From contig NZ_JAHEOJ010000026.1 in the NCBI RefSeq assembly GCF_018595715.1, positions 204,527 through 268,526 of the forward strand: a stretch of 64,000 nucleotides of DNA. Direction: 5' to 3'. Both the position numbers and the translations under genes were made by a program. Below the pieces are notes generated by a model. It saw only the letters and a program-made list of their open reading frames with translations. It did no database searches and was not told the DNA's origin. Shown piece after piece: positions 9,532-18,580 of this stretch. Position 1 is the first letter of the stretch. Each line of letters opens with the position of its first letter. This stretch comes from Glaciecola sp. XM2 (GTDB lineage: Bacteria; Pseudomonadota; Gammaproteobacteria; Enterobacterales; Alteromonadaceae).

Positions 9532-11310
9532 TCAATCGTCGTTGCTTAACATCACCACGTTTCTACCTCTGTTCTTACCGTGATAAAGGGCCAAATCTGC
9601 TCGTTTTAAGCATGCATCAATGGTTTCACCCGTCTTGATTTGCGCCACGCCGATTGTGACCGTGAGCCGTCGACCAATTAGTTCCCCTAAAACCTCGCTC
9701 ATGTTTTTGCTAATTTTATCAGCCACATTCGTCGCCCCCATAAGGGTATTTCGTGGAGTCAGTAGCAAAAATTCCTCTCCACCCCATCGGGCTACTATAT
9801 CTTGGTCTCTGACAGTTTTTTGCATCACCTTAGCGCCTTCAATGAGAACTTTATCGCCCACATCATGGCCGAGTTCATCATTAATTTTTTTAAAGTGATC
9901 AAAGTCAATCAACATGACACAAAAAGGCGACTCCAAACGTTCAAATTCATCCAATGCTGTTTGCATATGCTGACGAATGCCGCGCCGGTTATACAGCCCG
10001 GTAAGCGGATCTTTAGCAGCTAATTCTTCATACACTAGCTTTTCAGAGCTCTCACTCACAAAACGCATGTAGGTGATATAAGTCTGACACATAATAAATG
10101 CCGCCAAACCATATCCCACCAGAGGAATACTCTCGATAATATTGACGTTCGCTAAGATATCGTTGACGATTAAAACAAATAAAAACAAGGTTCCCATCGT
10201 CAGAATACCTGCATGAGGCTCGTTGTTATAGGCCGCCCGAATTAATCCAATAACGGTATAGACCGCTAGCAATAGCACAATGACTTGATACGTTGGCATC
10301 ATCAGACTAAATACTGATGGTGGCGTCAAAAACAGCGCAGTGATTATGACAGCAGATACCGCGCAAAAAGTGATAATAAAAGTGCGATGATAATACTCAC
10401 GGAAGTTTAAATAAAAATAACCTATCACGAAGGGCGTAATCCCAAAAAAGGTTAAAAAATTCAAACGAACGGCTGTCTCAAAAGACCACGAAGCAAACGA
10501 CATAAAATAGAGTAAATTAGTCGTTTCTACTTCTCTTAGCGCCATAAGTAAGCAAATAAACGCAATGATAAGCGGCGAAGGGTCGGTAGCACGTAAAAAG
10601 TACTGTATGGCATTAAAAAGCGCAGCGGTAATAAGAAAACTCACCAACGCCACCGTTTGTACGCTCTGTCTAGAGTAATCTTTGTAGACACTCTCAGCCG
10701 TGCCCAAGCTCGGCTGAGCCCATACACCGCCCCACATTAAATGGTAATTTGACACATGAATGGTGATCACAAAACTATCTGAAGCTGGCTCAAACAGGTA
10801 AATTCCTGGCGTATACTCCGGGCGTGCTTGCTCGGCCATTGTCGACACTGTGCCACCTTGTGCAAGTAAGACATCATCAATGTATAGTTCGTAAGCAGTA
10901 CCAAGATTAGGCAGTTTTAGGGCAAGTAACGGATACTGCTGGGTTGTTGTCACGTTTAAGCGATAGCTTGCATATCCGTACTGAGAGTATTGTTCTTTAT
11001 CAATCTTAGCGCCAAACCACTCATGGGGTATTCTTGCAACATCGTATGCATCTGCGTCAAAGGGTTCATCAGGTGGGATCAAGGAACGCCATACAAACTG
11101 CCATTCACCACTTAAAGAAATAGGTTCTACGTCATTTAATGCCACCTCAGACAAGTCTAGTTGCCCCGCCTGTATATTCATCGCGATAGATTCAGTGGGT
11201 GCATCCACATACAAGCTAATCACGCGATAGAGTATCAACGCCAAAGCAAGCATCAATAAAATAGACGCGATCTTTGGAAAGGATGTGCGGTGTAATCTTT
11301 GGCTTGTCAT
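9532..11310 (-). CDS. Membrane diguanylate cyclase with 7TMR-DISM sensor
   Basis: The 592-aa protein starts with a TM anchor, then a periplasmic jelly-roll-like domain (about residues 50-200, including SLSGEWQFVW and YGYASYRLNV) typical of 7TMR-DISM extracellular domain 2. About seven TM helices follow (residues 215-415). The C-terminal GGDEF domain begins at DPLTGLYNRRG and has the active-site motif RWGGEEF, so it should make cyclic di-GMP. No EAL domain is present and no inhibitory RxxD site was clearly identified. The periplasmic domain may bind a carbohydrate-like ligand, by analogy with the family. Confidence 0.9.
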   Translation of the reverse strand: MTSQRLHRTSFPKIASILLMLALALILYRVISLYVDAPTESIAMNIQAGQLDLSEVALNDVEPISLSGEWQFVWRSLIPPDEPFDADAYDVARIPHEWFGAKIDKEQYSQYGYASYRLNVTTTQQYPLLALKLPNLGTAYELYIDDVLLAQGGTVSTMAEQARPEYTPGIYLFEPASDSFVITIHVSNYHLMWGGVWAQPSLGTAESVYKDYSRQSVQTVALVSFLITAALFNAIQYFLRATDPSPLIIAFICLLMALREVETTNLLYFMSFASWSFETAVRLNFLTFFGITPFVIGYFYLNFREYYHRTFIITFCAVSAVIITALFLTPPSVFSLMMPTYQVIVLLLAVYTVIGLIRAAYNNEPHAGILTMGTLFLFVLIVNDILANVNIIESIPLVGYGLAAFIMCQTYITYMRFVSESSEKLVYEELAAKDPLTGLYNRRGIRQHMQTALDEFERLESPFCVMLIDFDHFKKINDELGHDVGDKVLIEGAKVMQKTVRDQDIVARWGGEEFLLLTPRNTLMGATNVADKISKNMSEVLGELIGRRLTVTIGVAQIKTGETIDACLKRADLALYHGKNRGRNVVMLSNDD

Positions 11311-11380
11311 ATTACATCAATGGCTTTTTGGGCACTTTTGTTTCCTTAGCGTTTATCTAAAAAATTCAACAAATACTTCG

Positions 11381-12451
11381 CTAGACTGCTTGCTCAACGC
11401 TTTCATCATTTTCAGCGTGCGTTTTGGGTTCAGAGTCGGCAGACAATAACAATGCTAACCACTTAGTCTCTTCTCGTGATTCCATCGCAATTTTCACGAC
11501 CATGGTCAACGGCACGGATAACAACATGCCAACACTGCCTAACAACCAGCCCCAAAAAATTAACGATAAAAATACCACGAGCGTAGACAAACCTAAACCC
11601 CGCCCCATGAATCTTGGTTCGATGACATTACCCATCACCATATTAACGATCACAAAGCCAAGCCCCGCCAGCCCAGCTTTCGCAAAGCCAAACTCCACAA
11701 ACGCCATGAAAACAGCTGGCACAGCCGCAATGATAGAGCCAATATTTGGAATAAAGTTGAGCATAAATGCAAGCACTGCCCATAACAAAAAGTGGTCGAC
11801 ACCCAATACGTATAACCACAGCCCAATAACCACTCCGGTGCCAAGACTGACCACCATTTTGATGCCTAAATACTGATTTACCGATGTTAAAAATTTATCG
11901 ATATGTTTAAGCTCCATATCTGGGTCGGCCATGGCAACGTGCACTCGTCTTGGCATGCTGTCTGCCTCAAAGAGCATGAAAATAACGGTCAAGAGAATTA
12001 AGAATACGTTAGATAAAACGGTACCCATACCGGTAATAAAGTTGGTTGCCACAGACATCGCCATGCCTGGGTCGAGGTGCTCACGAATCAGCTCTTGGTT
12101 AATATCAATATTTAAACGCGACAGCTGTTCAACTATCCAAGCAAACTCCCCCCCTAATTGCTCTCGATAGTTCGGAAGATTTTGCCTAAACTCAGCAAGA
12201 GATTGGGTAATTAAGCCGGCCAGCATAAAACCAATTACCACCATTATCAGTATAACTAAGCTAATAGACATCCATCGTGGGATTTTGTATTGAGCTGTCC
12301 AGTTAATGATTGGGCTTACCGCAATGGCGATAAATGCAGACAGCAGCAGGGGGATCACAATAACACTTGCCGCTTTAATGCCCGCCATAACAATCACAAC
12401 CGCGGCCATCACCAATATGACTTTAGATGTGGGTGACGATTTTAATTCCAT
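11381..12451 (-). CDS. AI-2E family (PerM/YdiK-type) membrane protein
   Basis: The protein is about 356 aa with roughly eight predicted membrane helices, an amphipathic central region (SLAEFRQNLPNYREQL) and the family signature around NFIPNIGSIIAAVP. The superfamily includes the AI-2 exporter TqsA and Na+/H+ antiporters, so the substrate cannot be assigned. The ATG at 12451 has GGAA upstream and is preferred over the GTG at 12457. The gene is divergent from folX, with only about 75 bases between them holding both promoters. Confidence 0.82.
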   Translation of the reverse strand: MELKSSPTSKVILVMAAVVIVMAGIKAASVIVIPLLLSAFIAIAVSPIINWTAQYKIPRWMSISLVILIMVVIGFMLAGLITQSLAEFRQNLPNYREQLGGEFAWIVEQLSRLNIDINQELIREHLDPGMAMSVATNFITGMGTVLSNVFLILLTVIFMLFEADSMPRRVHVAMADPDMELKHIDKFLTSVNQYLGIKMVVSLGTGVVIGLWLYVLGVDHFLLWAVLAFMLNFIPNIGSIIAAVPAVFMAFVEFGFAKAGLAGLGFVIVNMVMGNVIEPRFMGRGLGLSTLVVFLSLIFWGWLLGSVGMLLSVPLTMVVKIAMESREETKWLALLLSADSEPKTHAENDESVEQAV

Positions 12452-12527
12452 GAACACGTTCCAATTACATTACGATTTATCATTATAAGTATGAGTAACA
12501 ATTAACCATTAAGGAAGAAGTATCTCA

Positions 12528-12893
12528 ATGAATTTAGATCTTGCCACGATTCGCATCAAAAATCTTCGTTTACGCACCTACATTGGCATTAATGAAGATG
12601 AAATTAAAAATCAACAGGACGTGGTGATCAACGTTACCATTAAATATGACGCAAAGCGCGCAACCGACTCTGACCAGATGGCCGACGCGCTCAATTATAA
12701 AACAATTACTAAAGCGATCATTCGTTTGGTAGAAGATAACCGTTTTTCTTTATTAGAAAAGCTCACTGCAGACGTACTCGCCATTGCAGCCGACCATCCT
12801 TGGGTAATAACTGCTGAAGCTGAGGTCGATAAACCTCATGCTCTACGATTCTCTGATTCGGTATCGCTAGCCATTTCCTGCACAAAGGATTAA
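12528..12893 (+). CDS. folX: Dihydroneopterin triphosphate 2'-epimerase
   Basis: The 121-aa protein belongs to the FolB/FolX tunnel-fold family. It matches FolX better than FolB through [36 protein letters not shown] and [10 protein letters not shown]. FolX epimerises dihydroneopterin triphosphate to the monapterin form (family knowledge). The AAGGAAGAAG ribosome site is strong. The next gene begins five bases later and is a YfcH homologue, the same folX-yfcH pair as in E. coli. Confidence 0.92.
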   Translation: MNLDLATIRIKNLRLRTYIGINEDEIKNQQDVVINVTIKYDAKRATDSDQMADALNYKTITKAIIRLVEDNRFSLLEKLTADVLAIAADHPWVITAEAEVDKPHALRFSDSVSLAISCTKD

Positions 12894-12898
12894 TTACT

Positions 12899-13789
12899 AT
12901 GAAGTCAGTCTTGCTCACGGGTGGCACCGGCCTTATTGGTCGCCATTTAGTTAAAAAATTAAGTGACAAATATGCGGTTACGGTTGTTAGTCGTGATCCG
13001 AAGCGAGCGTTACGTTTGCTTGGCAATAACGTTAAGGCCATCACGCAAGAAGACTTAGTAAACATTGACGACTACCAAATTGTGATCAATCTTGCCGGTG
13101 AGCCTATTGCCGACAAACGATGGTCACAGACACAAAAAGAACGCATATGCCGGTCAAGATGGGATATTACTGAACAACTCGTTGAACTCATTAATACCTC
13201 CCTTGCGCCTCCAGAAGTATTTATTAGCGGTTCTGCTATTGGAATCTATGGCCGTCAAGACGACACGCCAATTAGCGAAGACTTCACAGACTTCCATGAG
13301 GAATTTAGCAGAGAAATATGCGCAAAATGGGAAGCTATCGCCAACCAAGCACAAACACGTGTGTGTATTCTTCGCACCGGTGTTGTGTTGGCAGACGATG
13401 GCGGCGCATTATCAAAGATGCTCATGCCTTTCAGGCTTGGCTTAGGCGGCCCTATTGGTGACGGCAAGCAATTTATGTCTTGGATACATATTGAAGACAT
13501 GGTGCGCGGCATTGAATTTTTAATTGAAAACGAGCAATGTTCTGGACCGTTCAACTTCACCTCGCCAAAACCTGCTAGCAATGCGTTTTTTGCGCATAAA
13601 TTATGTAAACGTTTGGACCGCCCGTGTATTTTCACCACCCCAACTTTTGCAGTAAAACTGCTGATGGGAGAATCTTCTGATCTGGTGATTTATGGGCAAA
13701 AAGTAATACCAATGCGCCTTGAAGCGGCAGGCTTCCACTTTTCTTATCCAGTCTTAGTGGATGCACTAGCGGCGTTGGATTTACGCTAA
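12899..13789 (+). CDS. yfcH: TIGR01777-family NAD(P)-binding epimerase-like protein
   Basis: The 296-aa SDR-type protein has the N-terminal Rossmann motif TGGTGLIGRHL, then NLAGEPIADKRW, GSAIGIYG and the DUF1731-like C-terminus with MRLEAAGFHFSYP. The family is conserved but its substrate is not established; in E. coli it is called YfcH. It is co-transcribed with folX (five-base gap), which hints at pterin metabolism. That link is inference from context only. Confidence 0.88.
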   Translation: MKSVLLTGGTGLIGRHLVKKLSDKYAVTVVSRDPKRALRLLGNNVKAITQEDLVNIDDYQIVINLAGEPIADKRWSQTQKERICRSRWDITEQLVELINTSLAPPEVFISGSAIGIYGRQDDTPISEDFTDFHEEFSREICAKWEAIANQAQTRVCILRTGVVLADDGGALSKMLMPFRLGLGGPIGDGKQFMSWIHIEDMVRGIEFLIENEQCSGPFNFTSPKPASNAFFAHKLCKRLDRPCIFTTPTFAVKLLMGESSDLVIYGQKVIPMRLEAAGFHFSYPVLVDALAALDLR

Positions 13790-13829
13790 AGATTATGTTG
13801 CCGGTACTCCCTTATAAGAGCTGCGCGCG

Positions 13830-14414
13830 GTGAATTACATCGCGCACATTCACCTCGCCCACCTAAGCTCAAGCAGTATGTTAGGGAATTTCCTAGGCGA
13901 TTTTGTAAAGGGGTCATCTTTTGAGCATCTGCCAGACCACATACAATCAGGCGTGCGTTTGCATCGCGCGGTAGATTCATTTACCGATGCCCACCCAATT
14001 ATTCAAAACTTAAGGACTGCTTTTCCTACTGATCTTAGGCGCATGTCGGGGGTGATCATTGATATATATTTTGACCATCTACTGTGCACGCATTGGCAGC
14101 GTTTCAATTCACAAGCGCTTGAGGCTGTCCTAAATGCGTTTTACAACGAAGTAGCCGACACCAATGTGCCTGTCGAAGGCCGATTTGTGGCGGTGAAACA
14201 AGGCTTACTGAACTATCGATGGCTTGCAGATTATCAGCATCGGGACGGCTGCATTCGCGCATATTTTCAAATTGAAAAACGCCTCAACCATAAAATCACC
14301 TTTGCTGAAAAAGCCAATCGCTTTCTCCTTTCACATCATGACGTTTTTGAAACTGCCTTTCTTGAATTTTATCCTCACGTCATTGAGCACTCGCAAAATC
14401 AAACCAAAGCGTAA
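13830..14414 (+). CDS. acpH: Acyl carrier protein phosphodiesterase
   Basis: The 194-aa protein resembles AcpH (DUF479), an HD-like metal-dependent phosphodiesterase that removes 4'-phosphopantetheine from holo-ACP. The N-terminus MNYIAHIHLAHLSSSS, then GNFLGDFVKG, GVRLHRAVDSFTD and IDIYFDHLL carry the conserved His and Asp residues. It begins at GTG 13830 because no ATG fits the family N-terminus. It follows yfcH by 40 bases and may share its transcript. Confidence 0.88.
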   Translation: MNYIAHIHLAHLSSSSMLGNFLGDFVKGSSFEHLPDHIQSGVRLHRAVDSFTDAHPIIQNLRTAFPTDLRRMSGVIIDIYFDHLLCTHWQRFNSQALEAVLNAFYNEVADTNVPVEGRFVAVKQGLLNYRWLADYQHRDGCIRAYFQIEKRLNHKITFAEKANRFLLSHHDVFETAFLEFYPHVIEHSQNQTKA

Positions 14415-14491
14415 GAATTCCCTGTACTATTGACTCTGAGTATCGATAATACCTGGGTAAATCAGCAAAACTATATGGACAAACTAAAAAC

Positions 14492-15562
14492 ATGAGTGAG
14501 AACAATGCGATGCAAAATGACGAAATTGAACTGATTGTTGGCAATTCCAGCGCTAACTTTTCAGGCGTCACTTCCACCATGTTACAAGTCTTATCTCATC
14601 AACGTAGCATGATAAATGTACGGGTGATGGGGAAACACTTTTTGACTGATCCAAGCGTGTACATTAGCTTTTGGCAAACCGTGAAACTATGTAGGAAGCC
14701 ACTAACAAATGGAAAGTGGCGAATCTTCCATGCCCGTAGAGTCGATGAGATGATCCAAGGTGTATTGCTCAAATACATATTTGGCGCAAAAATTAAGTTA
14801 GTGTTTAGTTCCGCTGCACAACGCAAGCGCTCAGGGTTAACCGTATGGCTTACTCGCAAAATGGACGGCGTCATCGCTGTGAGCAACCGCTCTGCATCCT
14901 ATATTGAAAACGACGTGGATATGGTAAACCCCCATGGTATCCAAATAGACGACTATACGCCCGCGCCTGATAAGCAAAAAGCCTGGGAGGCACTTGGCTT
15001 TGGTGGCAAATACGGTATTGGGATCTTAGGGCGCGTACGCAAACAAAAAGGCGTGCACTTATTTGTGCGAGGCTGTATTGAGACCTTACAAAAATACCCT
15101 GATTACCATGGCTTAGTAGTTGGCGCGATTTCTAGCAGTAACCAAGCCTTTGTTGATGAGCTTAAAGAAGAGATTGAGAAAGCGGGCTTAAGTGACAGAA
15201 TAACCTTTACCGGTGAGCTTCCGTTTGAACAAATACCCACAATATTTAGTGCCCTTAGCGTCGTTTGCGCGCTCAGTGATAATGAAGGTTTTGGACTTAC
15301 CGTATTAGAGGCAATGAGCAGTGGTGCTGCAGTTCTGGCCACCGAGGCAGGTGCTTGGGAGGATATCATTCGCCCTGGCGTTGACGGTTATATAGTGCCG
15401 GTGAATGACCAGAGCGCGGTGAATGAAAAGTTAAACGAAATACTATCTGATCATAACGCTCTGAGCGCCATGGGACAAAGCGGGCGCGAGAGAGTTGAAC
15501 AGCAATACAGCGTGCAAGACGAAGCAAGACGTCTTGTAGACTATTTCCGCACATTACAATAA
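14492..15562 (+). CDS. GT4-type glycosyltransferase
   Basis: The 356-aa protein has the two-Rossmann GT-B layout. The N-terminal half contains GVTSTMLQVL and NPHGIQIDDYTP. The C-terminal donor domain contains GILGRVRKQKGVHLF, ITFTGELPFEQIP and the acidic motif DNEGFGLTVLEAMSSG (EX7E type). It probably adds a sugar to lipopolysaccharide or another surface glycan. The substrate is not deducible because no other glycan genes are nearby. It converges with the MscS gene with a four-base gap. Confidence 0.85.
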   Translation: MSENNAMQNDEIELIVGNSSANFSGVTSTMLQVLSHQRSMINVRVMGKHFLTDPSVYISFWQTVKLCRKPLTNGKWRIFHARRVDEMIQGVLLKYIFGAKIKLVFSSAAQRKRSGLTVWLTRKMDGVIAVSNRSASYIENDVDMVNPHGIQIDDYTPAPDKQKAWEALGFGGKYGIGILGRVRKQKGVHLFVRGCIETLQKYPDYHGLVVGAISSSNQAFVDELKEEIEKAGLSDRITFTGELPFEQIPTIFSALSVVCALSDNEGFGLTVLEAMSSGAAVLATEAGAWEDIIRPGVDGYIVPVNDQSAVNEKLNEILSDHNALSAMGQSGRERVEQQYSVQDEARRLVDYFRTLQ

Positions 15563-15566
15563 GGCC

Positions 15567-16469
15567 TTAAGCTTTATCCACTTTGTCGCTTTGGGTGTGT
15601 ATGGTTAGCGCACCATCTAGGTGGATATCACGTTGTGGGAAGGCTATCACAATGCCATTTTGCTCAAACAGCTCGTCAATCGCATAACGCACGTTACTTC
15701 TGACTACGCGCAAATCTATGCCTGAAGTGGCGTTTATCCAAAAGAAGGCTTCAAACGCTAGTGCGTTATCACCAAAGTCGTCAAATATAATAATCGGTGC
15801 AGGCTCAGACATGATTTCAGACTGCTGCTTCACCGCTTGCTCAATTAGCTGAGACACTAAACGTGCAGGAGAACCATACGCCACCCCCACCTTTACCGAA
15901 GTTCTCATGACATGATCTATCAACGTCCAATTCACCACAGTATTTTCAAGTAACTTACTGTTTGGGATCAGCATGTGCACACCATCTACACGCCTTATGC
16001 GGGTGGAGCGTGTATTGATGGATTCAACAGTACCCTTTGCGACGTTATCGATTTCTAGAAAGTCAGCAATTCTAATGGGGCGCTCCCACATTAAAATCCA
16101 GCCGCTGATAAAGTTATTAATGATGTTTTGCGCACCAAAACCCACACCGATTGCAATTGCACCAGACACAAACGCAAATGCTGTGAGCGGCACGTTTACC
16201 AACTCTAGCGTAGTTATAAACAACACCACAAGCGCAACCACGTTATATACGCGCCTAAACAGATGCGCTACGTCTGGCTCTACATGATTGGCTTTTAATC
16301 TGCGAAAGATGAAGTTACCAAGCCACTTAATAACGAAAATGCTGATGACCAAATAGGTAGGGACAATTAATATCTCACCAACGGTAACTTCATATTCACC
16401 GTAACTAAACACCACAAAATTGATGATTGAATAGAGTGATTCGACGAAGATGTTTACCTGTTCATTCAT
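15567..16469 (-). CDS. Small-conductance mechanosensitive channel, MscS family
   Basis: The 300-aa protein has about three N-terminal TM helices. The pore helix and following segment AFVSGAIAIGVGFGAQNIINNFISG is the hallmark of MscS TM3 and its glycine/alanine packing. The beta domain follows (DFLEIDNVAKGTVESINTRSTRIR, then LIPNSKLLENTVVNW). It should release solutes on hypo-osmotic shock. It ends in a short C-terminal tail beyond the DLRVVRSNVRYAIDELFEQNGI region and appears complete. Confidence 0.9.
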   Translation of the reverse strand: MNEQVNIFVESLYSIINFVVFSYGEYEVTVGEILIVPTYLVISIFVIKWLGNFIFRRLKANHVEPDVAHLFRRVYNVVALVVLFITTLELVNVPLTAFAFVSGAIAIGVGFGAQNIINNFISGWILMWERPIRIADFLEIDNVAKGTVESINTRSTRIRRVDGVHMLIPNSKLLENTVVNWTLIDHVMRTSVKVGVAYGSPARLVSQLIEQAVKQQSEIMSEPAPIIIFDDFGDNALAFEAFFWINATSGIDLRVVRSNVRYAIDELFEQNGIVIAFPQRDIHLDGALTIHTQSDKVDKA

Positions 16470-16584
16470 AAATCGCGCTTGCTCCTTGTGGCTTTAATTA
16501 AGTCACCATAATATACATCGGTAACAGGTATTAACATTTAAACGTATTGCCGTTCCATTCTACAAGGTTAACTGCGCCTAATTG

Positions 16585-17865
16585 CTACTGCTTATAGACT
16601 TTCCCGTCTTTCATCACAAAGGTGACTGTTTCCATTAGGTCAATATCTTCAATAGGATTGCCATCAACCGCTATGATGTCGGCTAAAAATCCCGTTTTGA
16701 TTTGTCCTAAAGAGGCTTCTTGCTTTAATAATTTAGCGCTGTTAATCGTCGCAGCCTGCAGCGATTGCATTGGCGTCATGCCAAAGCGGACCATACGTGA
16801 AAACTGCTTACCGTTATCGCCATGTGGATAAATGGCCGCATCAGATCCAAACACCATATTTGCGCCCGCCTGAACTGCACGTCTGAAGCTTTCGCGCTGC
16901 GCGGCGGATACTTGCTTTTCTTTGTTGATGTTCTCTTCAGGAACGCCATTTGCCACTCCAAAGGCGAGCGTATATTCGGTATTGTAGATATCGCAAGATA
17001 GATACGTGCCATATTTGATGGCTAATTCAATGGCCTCGTCATCCATAAAACTGCAATGCTCTATAGAATCAATACCCGCTCTAATGGCGGCCTTAATGCC
17101 TTCTGTACCGTGTGCATGAGCTGCGGCAACTAAACCGCGCATATGCGCCTCTTCCACCGCGGCTCTTATTTCATCCTCAGTAAGTTGCTGAATACCCACT
17201 TTGGTGCCTTTTGAAAATACACCGCCGGTGGCGCACACTTTTATCGTATTAGCGCCATATTTTATGTTTTCACGTACTTTGGCGCGCACTGCCCATGGAC
17301 CATCGGCAGCACCTGCTGACAAACTTTGTGCCTCTGGTGGTGAGAAATTATCATCGCAATGCCCACCCGTTATGCCAACAGAATGCCCTGCTGCCCATAT
17401 GCGCGGCCCCGGGACCTCACCCGCATTGATGCCATCTCGCACTCCAATAACAGAATAACCTTTAGCGCCAAGGTTTCGCACAGTAGTGAAACCAGCCATA
17501 AGGGTCAGTTCAGCATTTTTGACTGCTTTAACGGTCATTCGAGGGACGGAATTACCTCGGGAGGCTAAAAAATTATCAGCCGCATCGGATGTTAAATGCA
17601 CATGCATGTCCATCAGCCCTGGAATCAACGTTTTACCACTTAAATCTATAACTTCTGCGTCGGCATTTACCTGAATCTCGCCTTGCGTCGCCACTTCAAT
17701 GATGATGTTGTCTTCAATGAGCACCGAAACATTTTTCACTACTTTGCCATTTTCAGTATCAATTAAAGCGTCAGCGTTGATTAGCGTTTGTTTGGAAAGT
17801 ACGTTTAATGATATGGCCAACAAAGCAGTGCCAAATAAGAAGGAAGATAATTTCATGAAACTCAA
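16585..17865 (-). CDS. Exported metal-dependent amidohydrolase
   Basis: The 426-aa protein has a signal peptide (about residues 1-24). The amidohydrolase superfamily metal motifs are all visible: MDMHVHL (HxH), a central Lys region with KVCATGGVFSKG, AAAHAHGTEG, SIEHCSFMDD and the terminal FGSDAAIYPHG aspartate. It closely resembles marine exported imidazolonepropionase-like and Xaa-Pro dipeptidase-like (Sgx9260) hydrolases. It probably acts on acyl-amino acids or dipeptides, but the substrate is unproven. An outwardly similar pair occurs at 24.1-26.8 kb. Confidence 0.85.
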   Translation of the reverse strand: MSFMKLSSFLFGTALLAISLNVLSKQTLINADALIDTENGKVVKNVSVLIEDNIIIEVATQGEIQVNADAEVIDLSGKTLIPGLMDMHVHLTSDAADNFLASRGNSVPRMTVKAVKNAELTLMAGFTTVRNLGAKGYSVIGVRDGINAGEVPGPRIWAAGHSVGITGGHCDDNFSPPEAQSLSAGAADGPWAVRAKVRENIKYGANTIKVCATGGVFSKGTKVGIQQLTEDEIRAAVEEAHMRGLVAAAHAHGTEGIKAAIRAGIDSIEHCSFMDDEAIELAIKYGTYLSCDIYNTEYTLAFGVANGVPEENINKEKQVSAAQRESFRRAVQAGANMVFGSDAAIYPHGDNGKQFSRMVRFGMTPMQSLQAATINSAKLLKQEASLGQIKTGFLADIIAVDGNPIEDIDLMETVTFVMKDGKVYKQ

Positions 17866-17915
17866 CTATGTGAAACAAAGATGTTTCAAGAATAGTCGCT
17901 TTTGCTAAAAATAAC

Positions 17916-17945
17916 AAAGGCATGCAACGATTTGCATGCCTTTTT
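17916..17945 (-). terminator. Rho-independent terminator after the YkvA-like gene
   Basis: AAAGGCATGCAA and TTGCATGCCTTT form a perfect 12-bp stem around a four-base loop (CGAT), with A/T-rich flanks on both sides. On the minus strand it lies just past the stop of the 17,975-18,502 gene. The plus-strand T-tract (TTTTT to 17,945) means it could also work in the other direction. Confidence 0.8.
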
Positions 17946-17974
17946 AGACTAACGTTTTATAAGCTCTGGCAGTA

Positions 17975-18502
17975 TTAACGAGAGAATAAACGACGCTTAC
18001 GACGCATATTAGAGCGTAGCTCTGTGCGTTTACCCTCTAACCAACTCTCGCGGTTAACATTGGCGTCTGAGCCTCTGCGACTCTCTTCGGTTGAGCGGAA
18101 GTCACAAAATTGCTTGTAGGCTACCAGATCTTGAGATAAATCTTGAATAACCAATTCAATCATGATCGCATCGTCAACATAGCCTAAGCCAGGGATATTA
18201 TCGGGAACTAAATCATGCGGTTCACTAAAATAAGCCAGTGACGTTAAGATATCGACTTTTTCTTCTTCGGGCATTTGCCATTCTGGATCTTCTAAGGCGC
18301 TAATTAATGTTTCAAGAGAGTTCAAGCGTGTTCTTACAAAATCAGGAAGATTCGAATTTTCCATATCAGTACACACCGCTCTCGCTTTTGCTAATACTTC
18401 TTGTGAAGAGTATTTGCGCGCTTTGTCGATGGCTACCTGCATCAAGCTTCTAAAGTGGTCTAAATCGCTATCAGAAAGCTCGAAACTAATTTGAATGGTC
18501 AT
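17975..18502 (-). CDS. YkvA/DUF1232-domain protein
   Basis: The 175-aa protein contains the short conserved DUF1232 (YkvA) segment in its second half: SLAYFSEPHDLVPDNIPGLGYVDDA, in which the dipeptide pattern DL-P and GYxDDA is characteristic. The family has no established function. Unlike many members it has no clear membrane helices, and the C-terminus is strongly basic (RSNMRRKRRLFSR), suggesting nucleic-acid or membrane-surface contact. That is inference. Confidence 0.7.
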   Translation of the reverse strand: MTIQISFELSDSDLDHFRSLMQVAIDKARKYSSQEVLAKARAVCTDMENSNLPDFVRTRLNSLETLISALEDPEWQMPEEEKVDILTSLAYFSEPHDLVPDNIPGLGYVDDAIMIELVIQDLSQDLVAYKQFCDFRSTEESRRGSDANVNRESWLEGKRTELRSNMRRKRRLFSR

Positions 18503-18539
18503 GCATGTTGTCCTTATTATTATAGATACCCTACATTAA

Positions 18540-18558
18540 ACAGACGATCTTCGTCTGT
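18540..18558 (-). terminator. Possible terminator after ybbP
   Basis: ACAGACGA (18,540-18,547) pairs perfectly with TCGTCTGT (18,551-18,558) around a three-base loop. On the minus strand it follows the ybbP stop by about 20 bases and is followed by TTTAATG, a weak T-run. Confidence 0.5.
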
Positions 18559-18580
18559 CAATGGCGTGTTTATGTGCAAG